Of a stretch of DNA of 37,868 bases, positions 18,211 to 25,749 are shown in pieces; position 1 is the stretch's first letter; each line of letters begins with the position of its first letter. This DNA is from an uncultured Collinsella sp. GTDB lineage: Bacteria; Actinomycetota; Coriobacteriia; Coriobacteriales; Coriobacteriaceae. The translations under genes and the position numbers were made by a program. Below the pieces are notes generated by a model. The model did not search any database, was not told the DNA's origin, and was given only the letters and a program-made list of their open reading frames with translations. The stretch covers positions 1 to 37,868 of the forward strand of contig CAUDQR010000023.1 in NCBI GenBank assembly GCA_958451615.1, given 5' to 3'.

Positions 18211-19558
18211 CGCTTCCGATCCGCGCCAGCAGAATCGTACACGGCAGCCTGCGCCGCGCCCTGCTCAGCCTGGCCAGCGCCCGGCGCAGCCGACGCAGCG
18301 TTCGGCTCAACCTGCTCAGCGTGCCGCTCAACAGCCCGCAGCTCGTCCCGCGCAGCCCGCTGGCGGCGCTCGTTTTAAGCAGCAGGCTCCTGCCCAGCGC
18401 ACGCAGGGGCAGGCCCGGCAATCACGCCCCCACGCACATCATGCTCATGGCTCGCACGGCGTTGCTCCGGCCACGCGCTCGAGCTATAACACGCATGCCC
18501 GCCGTGGCGTCCAAAAGAAAAGCTCTCCGGTGCCTATGATTATCGGTGGCGTCATCGCCGTGCTTGCGCTTGTCGCGATCGTTTTCTTTGTTGTGCCGGC
18601 CGTCAAGGGCTTCTTTGCCGGCGAGGATGCGAAAGTCGCTGCTGGCCAGCAAGTTACTATTACGATTCCCGATGGCGCCTCGGGTGATGCCATCGCTTCG
18701 ATTCTCTCCGAGAACCATATCGTCGAAGACCCCAAGGATTATTACGCGGCGGTCAAAAAGCTCAATGCCGATATGTCGCTTAAGCCTGGCACCTACTCGT
18801 TTACCACGCTCATGGACGCGACCAAGGTTGTTCAGCAGCTCATGGAAGGCCCCAATGCGGGCTCCGATGCACTGACTATCCCTGAGGGCCTGACGGTCGA
18901 CCAGGTCGCCGATCGTGTGGCCGCGGCATACGACAGCATTTCTAAGGAAGATTTCCTTAACCAGGCCAAGGCGAGCAATTATGTGAATGATTACGCTTTC
19001 CTTAAAGACGCTGCAAACGATTCACTCGAGGGCTTCCTATTCCCCAAGACCTATTCGTTGGGTAAGGACCCTTCTGCCGATGATGTGATTCGCGCCATGC
19101 TTGACCAGTTCAACACCGAGTACAAGTCGCTTGACTTTGCGAGCTGCGAGGCCAAGATCAAGGAGCGCTATGGCGTGGAGATGTCCGATTACGACATCGT
19201 TAACCTTGCCTCGATCGTCGAGCGCGAGGGCCTCAACGCCGATCAGCGCGCGCATGTGGCATCGGTTTTCTATAACCGTCTGGCGGGCAAGCTCGATGGC
19301 CTGCGTTACCTCAATAGCGATGCGACCATGATGTATGTCACCGGCGGAGAGGTTACCGCCGACGACCTGCAGAGCGATAGCCCGTATAACACCTATAAGC
19401 ACGAGGGCCTGCCGCCCACGCCCATCTGCTCTCCGTCGCTCGAGGCGCTCAAGGCCACCCTTGAGCCGACCGACTCCGATGACCTGTATTTCTACATTAC
19501 ACAGGACGAGGAGTACTTCTCGCAAACCTACGAAGAGCATCAACAGTCTTGGAATTAG
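18203..19558 (+). CDS. mltG: Endolytic peptidoglycan transglycosylase
   Basis: A 451-residue membrane-anchored lytic transglycosylase that cleaves nascent glycan strands and so sets their length. Residues 1-105 form a long cytoplasmic region rich in Pro, Ala, Gln and Arg, with many PAQ-type repeats; a membrane helix covers about 110-131. The extracellular part has a LysM-like subdomain and the YceG/MltG core, with the catalytic Glu340 in NLASIVEREG, then NSDATMMYV and SPYNTYKHEGLPPTPICSPS, both family signatures. The C-terminus is near the end of the core, so there is no extra domain. Start shares eight bases with ruvX. The cytoplasmic extension is much longer than in E. coli and could recruit divisome or elongation partners. 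Confidence 0.95.
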   Translation: MPSASDPRQQNRTRQPAPRPAQPGQRPAQPTQRSAQPAQRAAQQPAARPAQPAGGARFKQQAPAQRTQGQARQSRPHAHHAHGSHGVAPATRSSYNTHARRGVQKKSSPVPMIIGGVIAVLALVAIVFFVVPAVKGFFAGEDAKVAAGQQVTITIPDGASGDAIASILSENHIVEDPKDYYAAVKKLNADMSLKPGTYSFTTLMDATKVVQQLMEGPNAGSDALTIPEGLTVDQVADRVAAAYDSISKEDFLNQAKASNYVNDYAFLKDAANDSLEGFLFPKTYSLGKDPSADDVIRAMLDQFNTEYKSLDFASCEAKIKERYGVEMSDYDIVNLASIVEREGLNADQRAHVASVFYNRLAGKLDGLRYLNSDATMMYVTGGEVTADDLQSDSPYNTYKHEGLPPTPICSPSLEALKATLEPTDSDDLYFYITQDEEYFSQTYEEHQQSWN

Positions 19559-19559
19559 C

Positions 19560-20057
19560 ATGAGGATTTTTAGCCCCAAACGATACGTTGCCTCGGTCGA
19601 TCGCATCGACCTTGATACCCTGTGGGCCGACGGCAAACGCGCCATTCTGCTCGATCGCGATAACACCCTGGTGCCGCGCGACACCGAGCAGGTTCCCGCC
19701 GCGGTTTCCGCTTGGCTTGACGCCGCCCGCGCCAAAGGCTTTAAGCTGTGCATGGTGTCCAACAACTGGCATCGCGACCAGGTCATGAGCTCTGCACGCG
19801 AGCTGGGACTCGAGGCCATTAGCCACGCCATGAAGCCGGCGCCGTTTGCCCTTAAGGCGGGTCTTAAGCGCCTCGGCGCCACGGCCGACGAGGCGGTACT
19901 GATCGGTGATCAGCTCTACACTGACGTGTGGAGTGGCAATTTAGCCGGCGTCGATACCATCCTGGTAAAGCCGCAGGCGACGCAGGACCTGTGGTATACG
20001 CAGATCTTCCGTATTTTTGAGCGCCGGGCCCTGCGCGACCTTCCCTGCGAGGAATAG
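19560..20057 (+). CDS. YqeG-family HAD phosphatase
   Basis: A 165-residue HAD superfamily IIIA phosphatase. The nucleophile motif AILLDRDNTLVP is DxDNT, followed by the second motif around CMVSNNW and the C-terminal GDQLYTDVWSGNLAG, which supplies the metal-binding aspartates. YqeG proteins are soluble phosphatases; phosphatidylglycerophosphate phosphatase has been shown for eukaryotic and cyanobacterial relatives, so a lipid role is possible. The start follows the mltG stop by one base, and the next gene begins eight bases after the stop, so it is inside the same unit. No strong ribosome-binding site is seen, which fits coupling. Confidence 0.9.
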   Translation: MRIFSPKRYVASVDRIDLDTLWADGKRAILLDRDNTLVPRDTEQVPAAVSAWLDAARAKGFKLCMVSNNWHRDQVMSSARELGLEAISHAMKPAPFALKAGLKRLGATADEAVLIGDQLYTDVWSGNLAGVDTILVKPQATQDLWYTQIFRIFERRALRDLPCEE

Positions 20058-20065
20058 GTTTCGCC

Positions 20066-20599
20066 ATGTCTCAGCACATCAAACACGGCTGCGACCATAT
20101 CTTCTTTATCGGCTTTTTGGGCGCGGGCAAGTCGACGCTCGCGCGCAACGTCGGCACCATGTTCAAGCGGCGTTTTATCGATACCGACCGCCTGGTCGTG
20201 CGCCGTTGCGGCAAGTCGGTAACCGAGATTTTTGAGACCGAGGGCGAGGATCGTTTTCGCGAGCTCGAGACCTCGGCGCTCCGTTCGCTCCAAAGCGAGC
20301 GCAGCCTGTTGGTTTCGTGCGGTGGCGGTATCGTCGAGACACCGGTGAATATTGAGCTGATGCACGATATGGGTACGTGCGTGTACCTCGAGGGCGACTT
20401 CGAGGATTCGATTCGCCAGATTCGTCGGTCCGACACGCGCCCCGATTTCCGCTCGCCCGAGCATGCCGCGCGCCTGTTTGAGCATCGCCGTCCGCTGTAT
20501 CGCCAGGCCGCAGATATTACCCTTGATATTCGCAACAAGTCCTTCGAGGACGTTTCCTACCTTTGTGCCGAGATGCTTTTGGAGCGTGGACTGCTATGA
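20066..20599 (+). CDS. aroK: Shikimate kinase
   Basis: A 177-residue P-loop kinase that phosphorylates shikimate at O3 in aromatic amino-acid synthesis. Walker A is GFLGAGKST (16-24). The shikimate-binding residues Asp41 in FIDTD, Arg65 in FRELE and the GGG of CGGGIV (86-88) are present. The mobile lid (about 120-135) contains RPDF, and Arg142 in HRRPLYRQAAD matches the second arginine site. All expected residues are kept, so the kinase should work. It overlaps the next gene, an AroB homologue, by four bases (ATGA). The pairing aroK-aroB is common, but here the partner is degenerate. Confidence 0.92.
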   Translation: MSQHIKHGCDHIFFIGFLGAGKSTLARNVGTMFKRRFIDTDRLVVRRCGKSVTEIFETEGEDRFRELETSALRSLQSERSLLVSCGGGIVETPVNIELMHDMGTCVYLEGDFEDSIRQIRRSDTRPDFRSPEHAARLFEHRRPLYRQAADITLDIRNKSFEDVSYLCAEMLLERGLL

Positions 20600-21705
20600 T
20601 TCGCCGTCAACTGATCAATTTCCAAAATCGCAGTGTCGATGTTCGCGTCGGCTTTAACGCTTTTAGTGAGCTGTCGCGTATGTTTGCCTCGGCCGTGGGC
20701 AAGCCCAAGCGTGCGATGGTTGTCTGGAACAGCGCTGTTTCCGACTGCTTTGGCGAGATCGTTGAGCACGCTCTGGTCGATGCCGGCTTTGCCGTGTCGC
20801 CGCTCGTCTTCGAGGTTTCGCCTGCCGGTGCTACGCTGGCCGATGCCGATGCTATCTTTGGCGCCCTGTCTGCCAACGGCGTTACCTGCGACGATCTGGT
20901 TGTCGCCGTTGGCGATGCCGCAACCTGCTCGGTTGTTAGCTGGTGCGCCAACCAGTGGTGCGGCCGAACTGAGTGCGCGCTGTTGCCGACGACCTTCGAC
21001 GCCATGCTCACGGTCGCGACGACCATGAAGCCGCTCGTCGCATCGTCGGCGAATGCGCATCCCGCCATCGCGTTCCGTCCCGAACCGGGCTTGGTCGTGT
21101 GCGACCTCGACCTTGTTCGCGAGGCGGACCCCGAGGACCTCAAACTCGGCTATGCGGTACTTGTTGGCACCATGCTTTCGAGCAGCAAATCCCGCTGGAA
21201 TCAGTTTGCTGAGACCGTCCCCGAGATTCTCGCGGGCGAGGAGGTCGCGCTCGTCAATGCCGTCCAATGGTCTCAGACTGCCCGCAAGGACGTACTGATG
21301 GCCACGAACCCGAGCGCTCGCCATGCGCTCGATTTTGGCAAGACGGGGGAGCGTACCCTGCGCGCTTGCTTGGGCGATGCCGCTTCGCAGGTCCCTGCCT
21401 ACCAGCTGTTGTCCGAGGGCATGCGCTTTGAGGCGCGCCTAGCACATGATGCCTGCGACTTCGATATCGATTACGTCTTTGAGGTCGATGACTGCCTGGA
21501 GGACTTTGGTATCGAGGAGCTTGCCTTCGATCTGGAGCCTGCCGCATATATCGAGGAGTTCCGCAGGCAGCAGTTTGTCCGTTCGAACCGCAGTATGTTG
21601 CCGCTGCCCGCGGCACTCGGCGCCATTCGTCTCACGAGCGTTGAGGACGAGGTTCTTGAGCGCCATGCTCACGCCTACTTGGCTTCTCGCAAAGAACTTC
21701 TCTAA
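20596..21705 (+). CDS. 3-Dehydroquinate synthase homologue without metal ligands
   Basis: A 369-residue protein that aligns over its length with AroB, which converts DAHP to 3-dehydroquinate using NAD and zinc. Matches include VAVGDAAT (replacing GGGVxGD), LLPTTF, VVCDLD and ARHALDFGKTGERTLRACLG. The metal ligands are lost: the FGHTFGHA site reads FGKTGERT (Lys249 and Glu252 in place of His), the HGE motif is replaced by AYQLLSEG, and the AEVIK glutamate by AVLVG (about 186-190). VDSSVGGKT is also missing. It cannot be expected to carry out the AroB reaction; a pseudoenzyme or a new activity is possible. The ATG overlaps the aroK stop (ATGA), so it is still coupled and in frame throughout. 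Confidence 0.75.
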   Translation: MIRRQLINFQNRSVDVRVGFNAFSELSRMFASAVGKPKRAMVVWNSAVSDCFGEIVEHALVDAGFAVSPLVFEVSPAGATLADADAIFGALSANGVTCDDLVVAVGDAATCSVVSWCANQWCGRTECALLPTTFDAMLTVATTMKPLVASSANAHPAIAFRPEPGLVVCDLDLVREADPEDLKLGYAVLVGTMLSSSKSRWNQFAETVPEILAGEEVALVNAVQWSQTARKDVLMATNPSARHALDFGKTGERTLRACLGDAASQVPAYQLLSEGMRFEARLAHDACDFDIDYVFEVDDCLEDFGIEELAFDLEPAAYIEEFRRQQFVRSNRSMLPLPAALGAIRLTSVEDEVLERHAHAYLASRKELL

Positions 21706-21711
21706 GATTTA

Positions 21712-21740
21712 TTGACATCCATTGTCTTTCGTATCATGTT
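21712..21740 (+). promoter_or_regulatory. Candidate promoter of the M24 peptidase gene
   Basis: A perfect -35 TTGACA begins six bases after the upstream stop codon. With a 17-base spacer the -10 would be CATGTT; a better-looking TATCAT is only 14 bases away. The perfect -35 makes a start here likely even though the -10 is weak. Confidence 0.5.
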
Positions 21741-21742
21741 GA

Positions 21743-21805
21743 GGGGCGGGTTTTCAGTCGGTTGCGGATCGCATGCGATTCTGTCGTTCGGTTGAGACCC
21801 GTCCC
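21743..21805 (+). promoter_or_regulatory. Structured leader of the peptidase gene
   Basis: A nine-base stem (21743-21751 with 21797-21805, one G-U pair) encloses a perfect 12-base palindrome ATCGCATGCGAT (21768-21779). It lies right after the promoter. No T-tract directly follows, so it is not a simple terminator; mRNA stability or protein binding are possible. Confidence 0.4.
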
Positions 21806-21837
21806 GTCTTTATAGAGGCAACAAGAAAGGAATCTGC

Positions 21838-22968
21838 ATGTCTGAGTTTGCTGCCGGTCCTGCCGGTCGTATCGAGCGTGTCCGTGCCCTGATGGTCGAG
21901 CGCGGCTACGATGCCATCGTGGTGCGCGACGAGGCCAACCTTCGTTGGCTCACGGGCGTGAAGGGCGTCTTCGATTACACCTTCGAGTTCCCGCACGCGG
22001 CGTTTATTACGGCTGACCAGTGCCTGTTCCATACCGACTCGCGCTACCTCAACAGCTTTGAGGAGAACACGCCCGCCGGCAGCCCTTGGGTCTACGACAT
22101 GGACGAGGGTACCATCCCCGGTTGGGTCGCCGGCAAGATCGCGGCCAACAAGTGCCGCGTCTGCGCTGTCGAGGACGACATGCAGATCAACTTCTACCAG
22201 GGCATTCAGCGTGGTCTGGAGGATCGTTCCGTCGCCTGCATGCTGCCGCTGATGCATGACGACATTCGCAAGATGCGCGCCATCAAGGACGCCGAGGAGA
22301 TCGAGCTCATGCGCCATGCGCAGTCGATCACCGATGCCGCCTTCCAGCATATGCTCGGCTTTATTAAGCCCGGCATGACCGAGAAGCAGGTTCGCAACGA
22401 GCTCGAGAACTTTATGTTCGCCAACGGCGCCGATAGCCTTGCCTTCGGCTCCATCGTGGCGAGTGGTCCCAACACCGCCAACCCGCATGCCGTGCCGAGC
22501 GACCGCGTGATCGAGAAGGGCGATTTCGTTCTTATGGATTACGGCGCGGGCTACTGTGATTACCGCTCCGACATGACACGCACCGTCGTGATGGGCGAGC
22601 CTACCCAGGAGCAGCTCGACCTGTACGCGCTCGTGCGCCGTACACACGAGGAGTGCGTCGCCGCCATCCATCCGGGCGTGGAGGGCAACGACATTTTCAA
22701 GCTTTCCAAGAAGATCATCGGCGATGCCGGCTATGGCGATTACTACAACCATGGTCTGGGTCACGGCGTGGGCATCGACATCCATGAGCTGCCCAACTTC
22801 AACCGCAGCAAGAACACCATCGAGGTCGGCTCGGTTATCACCATGGAGCCTGGCGTGTATCTGCCCGGCGTGGGCGGCGTGCGCCTGGAGGACTACGGCG
22901 TGGTCACCGAGAACGGCTATGAGCCCTTCACCAAGACCCCGCACGACCTGCACATTATCGATTGCTAG
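21838..22968 (+). CDS. M24-family Xaa-Pro aminopeptidase/dipeptidase
   Basis: A 376-residue cytosolic metallopeptidase that cleaves peptide bonds before proline. The N-terminal creatinase-like domain (about 1-145) is followed by the pita-bread domain with all five dinuclear metal ligands: Asp234 and Asp245 ([18 protein letters not shown]), His309 ([13 protein letters not shown]), Glu337 (TMEPGVY) and Glu351 (RLEDYGV). AAAGGA lies about six bases before the ATG. Position next to efp is typical: EF-P relieves stalling at proline runs, and this enzyme recycles proline-containing peptides. Whether it acts on dipeptides (PepQ) or longer peptides (PepP) cannot be told. It ends at a strong terminator. 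Confidence 0.93.
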   Translation: MSEFAAGPAGRIERVRALMVERGYDAIVVRDEANLRWLTGVKGVFDYTFEFPHAAFITADQCLFHTDSRYLNSFEENTPAGSPWVYDMDEGTIPGWVAGKIAANKCRVCAVEDDMQINFYQGIQRGLEDRSVACMLPLMHDDIRKMRAIKDAEEIELMRHAQSITDAAFQHMLGFIKPGMTEKQVRNELENFMFANGADSLAFGSIVASGPNTANPHAVPSDRVIEKGDFVLMDYGAGYCDYRSDMTRTVVMGEPTQEQLDLYALVRRTHEECVAAIHPGVEGNDIFKLSKKIIGDAGYGDYYNHGLGHGVGIDIHELPNFNRSKNTIEVGSVITMEPGVYLPGVGGVRLEDYGVVTENGYEPFTKTPHDLHIIDC

Positions 22969-22990
22969 CTCATTTCGATAGATTTTTGGG

Positions 22991-23033
22991 GCGGGGTGTC
23001 CGGAGCAATTCGGGCGCCCCGCGTTCTCTTTTT
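22991..23033 (+). terminator. Terminator between the peptidase gene and efp
   Basis: Arms GCGGGGTGTCCG and CGGGCGCCCCGC (two G-T pairs) with an eight-base loop run into TTCTCTTTTT. It separates the two units so that efp needs its own promoter. Confidence 0.88.
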
Positions 23034-23064
23034 ATGCGCTCGCTGCAGGCGCCGTCTGCAAGTG

Positions 23065-23070
23065 TATAAT
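23065..23070 (+). promoter_or_regulatory. -10 element of the efp promoter
   Basis: A perfect TATAAT stands 58 bases before the efp start, downstream of a terminator. No good -35 is seen 16-18 bases upstream (CGCTGC/GCTGCA), so activity may depend on an activator or other contacts. Confidence 0.5.
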
Positions 23071-23127
23071 TTCGGTCGTATGTAAATTGGACGCTTGTGC
23101 GTTCTGCCCATAACAAGAAAGGTCGCT

Positions 23128-23691
23128 ATGCCTACCATTTCTACCGCCGACTTCAAGAACGGCCTCGGTCTCCGCATTAAGGACAAGGTCTACACCATTG
23201 TCGAGTTCCAGCATGTCAAGCCGGGCAAGGGCGGCGCGTTTGTGCGCTACAAGACCCGCGACATCAAGAGCGGCCGCGTCGTCGAGAACACCTGCAACGC
23301 CGGCACCAAGTTCGAGAGCGTCATGCTCATCACCCGTGAGTTCCAGTACCTCTACAACGATGGCGCCGACTACATCTTCATGGACAATGAGACCTATGAG
23401 CAGGTTCCTGTTCCCGAGGACATGGTGGGCGAGAACTCCAAGTGGCTGCGCGAGAACGACATTTGCCAGCTGCTCTTCGCCGACGATGAGCTCATGGGCG
23501 TGACCCCGCCGATGTTCATCGAGACCACCATCGTCCAGACCGACCCGGGCTTTAAGGGCGACACCGTCCAGGGCTCCACCAAGCCGGCCACGATCGACAC
23601 CGGCGCTGTCATCCAGGTCCCCATGTACCTCAACGAGGGCGAGGTCATCAAGGTTGACACCCGCGACGGCAAGTTCGTCTCCCGCGTCTAG
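23128..23691 (+). CDS. efp: Translation elongation factor P
   Basis: A 187-residue, three-domain tRNA-shaped factor that rescues ribosomes stalled at polyproline. The first KOW-like domain shows the tip loop HVKPGKGGAFVRYK; Lys34 corresponds to the residue modified in EF-P of E. coli (the modifying enzyme is not encoded in this window). Domains II and III (OB folds) end in the classic DTRDGKFVSRV. AAAGG lies six bases before the ATG; an upstream in-frame start is less likely. Length matches the family (185-190). It leads efp-Asp23-nusB-xseB-tlyA-nadK-recN, all closely spaced, so it is probably the first gene of a long operon. Confidence 0.97.
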   Translation: MPTISTADFKNGLGLRIKDKVYTIVEFQHVKPGKGGAFVRYKTRDIKSGRVVENTCNAGTKFESVMLITREFQYLYNDGADYIFMDNETYEQVPVPEDMVGENSKWLRENDICQLLFADDELMGVTPPMFIETTIVQTDPGFKGDTVQGSTKPATIDTGAVIQVPMYLNEGEVIKVDTRDGKFVSRV

Positions 23692-23715
23692 CAACCAACT
23701 CTTCTAGGAGGACTC

Positions 23716-24078
23716 ATGCCCCAGGAAATCAAGATTGACGGCATCGGCATTTCGCCCGATGTTCTGACCGCCATCGTCTCGCGCGCCGTGTCCGATGTCG
23801 AGGGCATCGCCTCCGTTGGCGTCAAGGACCTTGCCACCAACCTTGTCTCCATGATGCTCTCGTCTAAGGCCCCGGCTTCCGAGCCGGCGGTCGAAGCCGA
23901 GGTCGTCGGCGACAAGCTCGCACTCACCGTGCGTGTCGTGGTGTTCTTTGGCTATCCGTTCAAGAAACTCGCCGAGGCCGTTCGCGCCGCTGTAGTCGCC
24001 GCCATCGATGCCCAGGTGGGTGTCGAGGTCGAGCGCGTTGACGTTTGCATCGACGGCCTCGTTTTCCCCAAGGAGTAA
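23716..24078 (+). CDS. Asp23/Gls24 family envelope stress protein
   Basis: A 120-residue DUF322 protein. The family pattern is clear: ISPDVLTAIVSRAVSDVEGIASV at the start and VVFFGYPFKKLAEAVRAAVVAAI followed by VERVDVCIDGLVF at the end. Gram-positive Asp23/Gls24 proteins attach to membrane partners and help cell-envelope homeostasis; small YqhY-like members next to nusB are linked to fatty-acid metabolism in Bacillus. AGGAGG precedes the ATG. It lies between efp and nusB, exactly where YqhY is found in Firmicutes, which supports that subgroup. Soluble and without membrane helices. Confidence 0.92.
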   Translation: MPQEIKIDGIGISPDVLTAIVSRAVSDVEGIASVGVKDLATNLVSMMLSSKAPASEPAVEAEVVGDKLALTVRVVVFFGYPFKKLAEAVRAAVVAAIDAQVGVEVERVDVCIDGLVFPKE

Positions 24079-24081
24079 CCT

Positions 24082-24669
24082 TTGAGCCTTAAGGTTTATC
24101 GCGGGCGCACGCTTGCCCGCAGTCAGGCGCTGCAGCTGCTGTTCCAGGCCGAGGCCACGGACAGCCCGCTCGAGCGCGTCCTCGAGGGCGATTTCCTGAT
24201 CTCGAAGGGCCCCCTCGACCCCTATGCTCTGGAGCTGTGCCGCGGTGCCTACGAGCATATCGATCGCATCGACTGTGCCCTGCGCGCCGTCGCCAAGAAC
24301 TGGGATCTTATGCGCATGCCCGGCGCCGACCGCAATCTGCTGCGTATCGCCGTCTACGAGATGCGCTTCCTCACCGACGAAGAGGTCTCGGACGCTATCG
24401 TGATCAACGAGGCCGTCGAACTTGCCAAGGCCTATGGCACCGACCAGTCCGCGTCGTTCGTCAACGGCGTGCTGGGCAAGATCGCGCGCAGCGAGGAGTT
24501 GCCGGGCGAGGACCTGTACCAGGAACTGCTGGCCGGGGATCGCGCTCGCGAGGAGGCCCAGGCTGCTGAGGCTGCCGCCAAGGTCGCTGCCGCTCAGGCT
24601 ACCGCCGGTGTACTTGCCGAGGATGTGGACGCTGCTGAGGCCGTCGAGGCCGACTCCGTCGAGGAGTAG
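24082..24669 (+). CDS. nusB: Transcription antitermination factor NusB
   Basis: A 195-residue protein; the first 140 residues are the all-helical NusB domain (ARSQALQLLFQAE, DRNLLRIAVYEMRFL, VINEAVELAKAYG, FVNGVLGKIAR). With NusE it binds boxA RNA and supports rRNA antitermination. The C-terminus has a long Ala/Glu-rich extension (about residues 155-195) that is not part of the fold and likely disordered. TTG start with AAGGAG about six bases upstream, three bases after the previous stop. It is followed by xseB after two bases, a coupled pair. Confidence 0.95.
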   Translation: MSLKVYRGRTLARSQALQLLFQAEATDSPLERVLEGDFLISKGPLDPYALELCRGAYEHIDRIDCALRAVAKNWDLMRMPGADRNLLRIAVYEMRFLTDEEVSDAIVINEAVELAKAYGTDQSASFVNGVLGKIARSEELPGEDLYQELLAGDRAREEAQAAEAAAKVAAAQATAGVLAEDVDAAEAVEADSVEE

Positions 24670-24671
24670 CC

Positions 24672-24911
24672 ATGCCAGAGGGTTCTGTCCGCAACTTTGA
24701 CGAGATCTCGGACCGTCTGGACCAGATCATTGCTACCGTTCGCTCCAAGGATACGTCCTTGGAGCGTTCACTCGATCTGTTTGACGAAGCGATTGAGCTG
24801 GGCTCCCGCGCGGTCGATATGGTCGACAAGTTTGAGCTGACGCCGCGTGAGGCCGATAAGCTCGAGCAGGAATACGATGAGGATGCGGCAAACGAATCCC
24901 AGGATAGCTAG
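24672..24911 (+). CDS. xseB: Exodeoxyribonuclease VII small subunit
   Basis: A 79-residue acidic helical protein with the XseB pattern NFDEISDRLDQIIATVRSKD and SLERSLDLFDEAIEL. XseB chains bind the large subunit XseA to form ExoVII, a single-strand DNA exonuclease that acts in mismatch repair. GAGGAG before the ATG overlaps the nusB stop. The large subunit gene is not next to it; it usually lies directly upstream, so xseA must be elsewhere or absent. The C-terminus is Asp/Glu-rich and longer than in E. coli by a few residues. Confidence 0.9.
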   Translation: MPEGSVRNFDEISDRLDQIIATVRSKDTSLERSLDLFDEAIELGSRAVDMVDKFELTPREADKLEQEYDEDAANESQDS

Positions 24912-24945
24912 CCGCATCTCCGGATACGAATGGTTGATGGCATTC

Positions 24946-25749
24946 ATGAAACGCGTGCGTCTTGATGACGAACTGATTTCACAGGGCATCTGCGCCGATC
25001 GCGCGGATGCCCTTCGCACTCTTATGGCCGGCTTGGTTTCGAGCGGCGGTGAGCGTTTGGCCTCTCCGGGGCTCAAGGTGACGCCGGGCCTGCCGCTGCA
25101 CGTTAAGGGGCGCATTCCGTACGTTGGGCGCGGCGGCCTTAAGCTTGAGGGTGCGCTCGATGCGTTTTGTATCGACCCCACGGGCCTTGCCTGCCTGGAC
25201 GTAGGCTGCTCTACCGGCGGCTTTACCGATTGCCTGCTCAAGCGCGGAGCTGCGACCGTTGTCTCGGTGGACGTGGGTCGCGCACAGTTCGATTGGTCGT
25301 TGCGTCAGGACGATCGCGTGACGCTGCATGAGCGCACCAACGTGACGCAGTTGCCTGAGCTTGGCTATGCCGGCGCCATCGACCTGGCTGTTTGTGATGT
25401 CTCGTTTACCGGCATCGCGAATATCATCGACGCCGTGCTGGCGTGTCTGAATCCTTCGGGTTCGTTCTGCACGCTCGTAAAGCCCCAGTTTGAGGCGCCG
25501 GCTGCGCTGGTGGGCGAGGGCGGTATCGTGACCGACCTCGCCGTCCGCCGCGATACGCTCGTGGCGGCGATTGAGCTTTTTGCCGCCAAGGGCCTGTTCC
25601 CGCTTGACGTGTGCGTGTCGCCCATCCATGGCGCTAAGGGCAACGTTGAGTTTTTCCTGTACGGCACAAGGTTTGCCCCTGGCGAACGCACCGACGATGA
25701 GCTGCAATCCCAGGTATCGGTTTTGAGCGAGAAAGCTGCAACGCTATGA
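24946..25749 (+). CDS. tlyA: TlyA-family rRNA ribose methyltransferase
   Basis: A 267-residue protein with an N-terminal S4 RNA-binding domain (RLDDELISQG, about 1-60) and an FtsJ-like Rossmann domain. TlyA adds 2'-O-methyl groups to C1409 of 16S and C1920 of 23S rRNA in mycobacteria and affects capreomycin sensitivity. The SAM loop is CLDVGCSTGGFTD, and the catalytic K-D-K-E set is visible in GGLKLEGAL, CDVSFTG, LVKPQFE and NVEFFLY. The ATG at 24946 gives the normal family length; one three codons earlier is also possible. Its stop overlaps the nadK start (ATGA). The order xseB-tlyA-nadK-recN is widely conserved. Confidence 0.93.
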   Translation: MKRVRLDDELISQGICADRADALRTLMAGLVSSGGERLASPGLKVTPGLPLHVKGRIPYVGRGGLKLEGALDAFCIDPTGLACLDVGCSTGGFTDCLLKRGAATVVSVDVGRAQFDWSLRQDDRVTLHERTNVTQLPELGYAGAIDLAVCDVSFTGIANIIDAVLACLNPSGSFCTLVKPQFEAPAALVGEGGIVTDLAVRRDTLVAAIELFAAKGLFPLDVCVSPIHGAKGNVEFFLYGTRFAPGERTDDELQSQVSVLSEKAATL

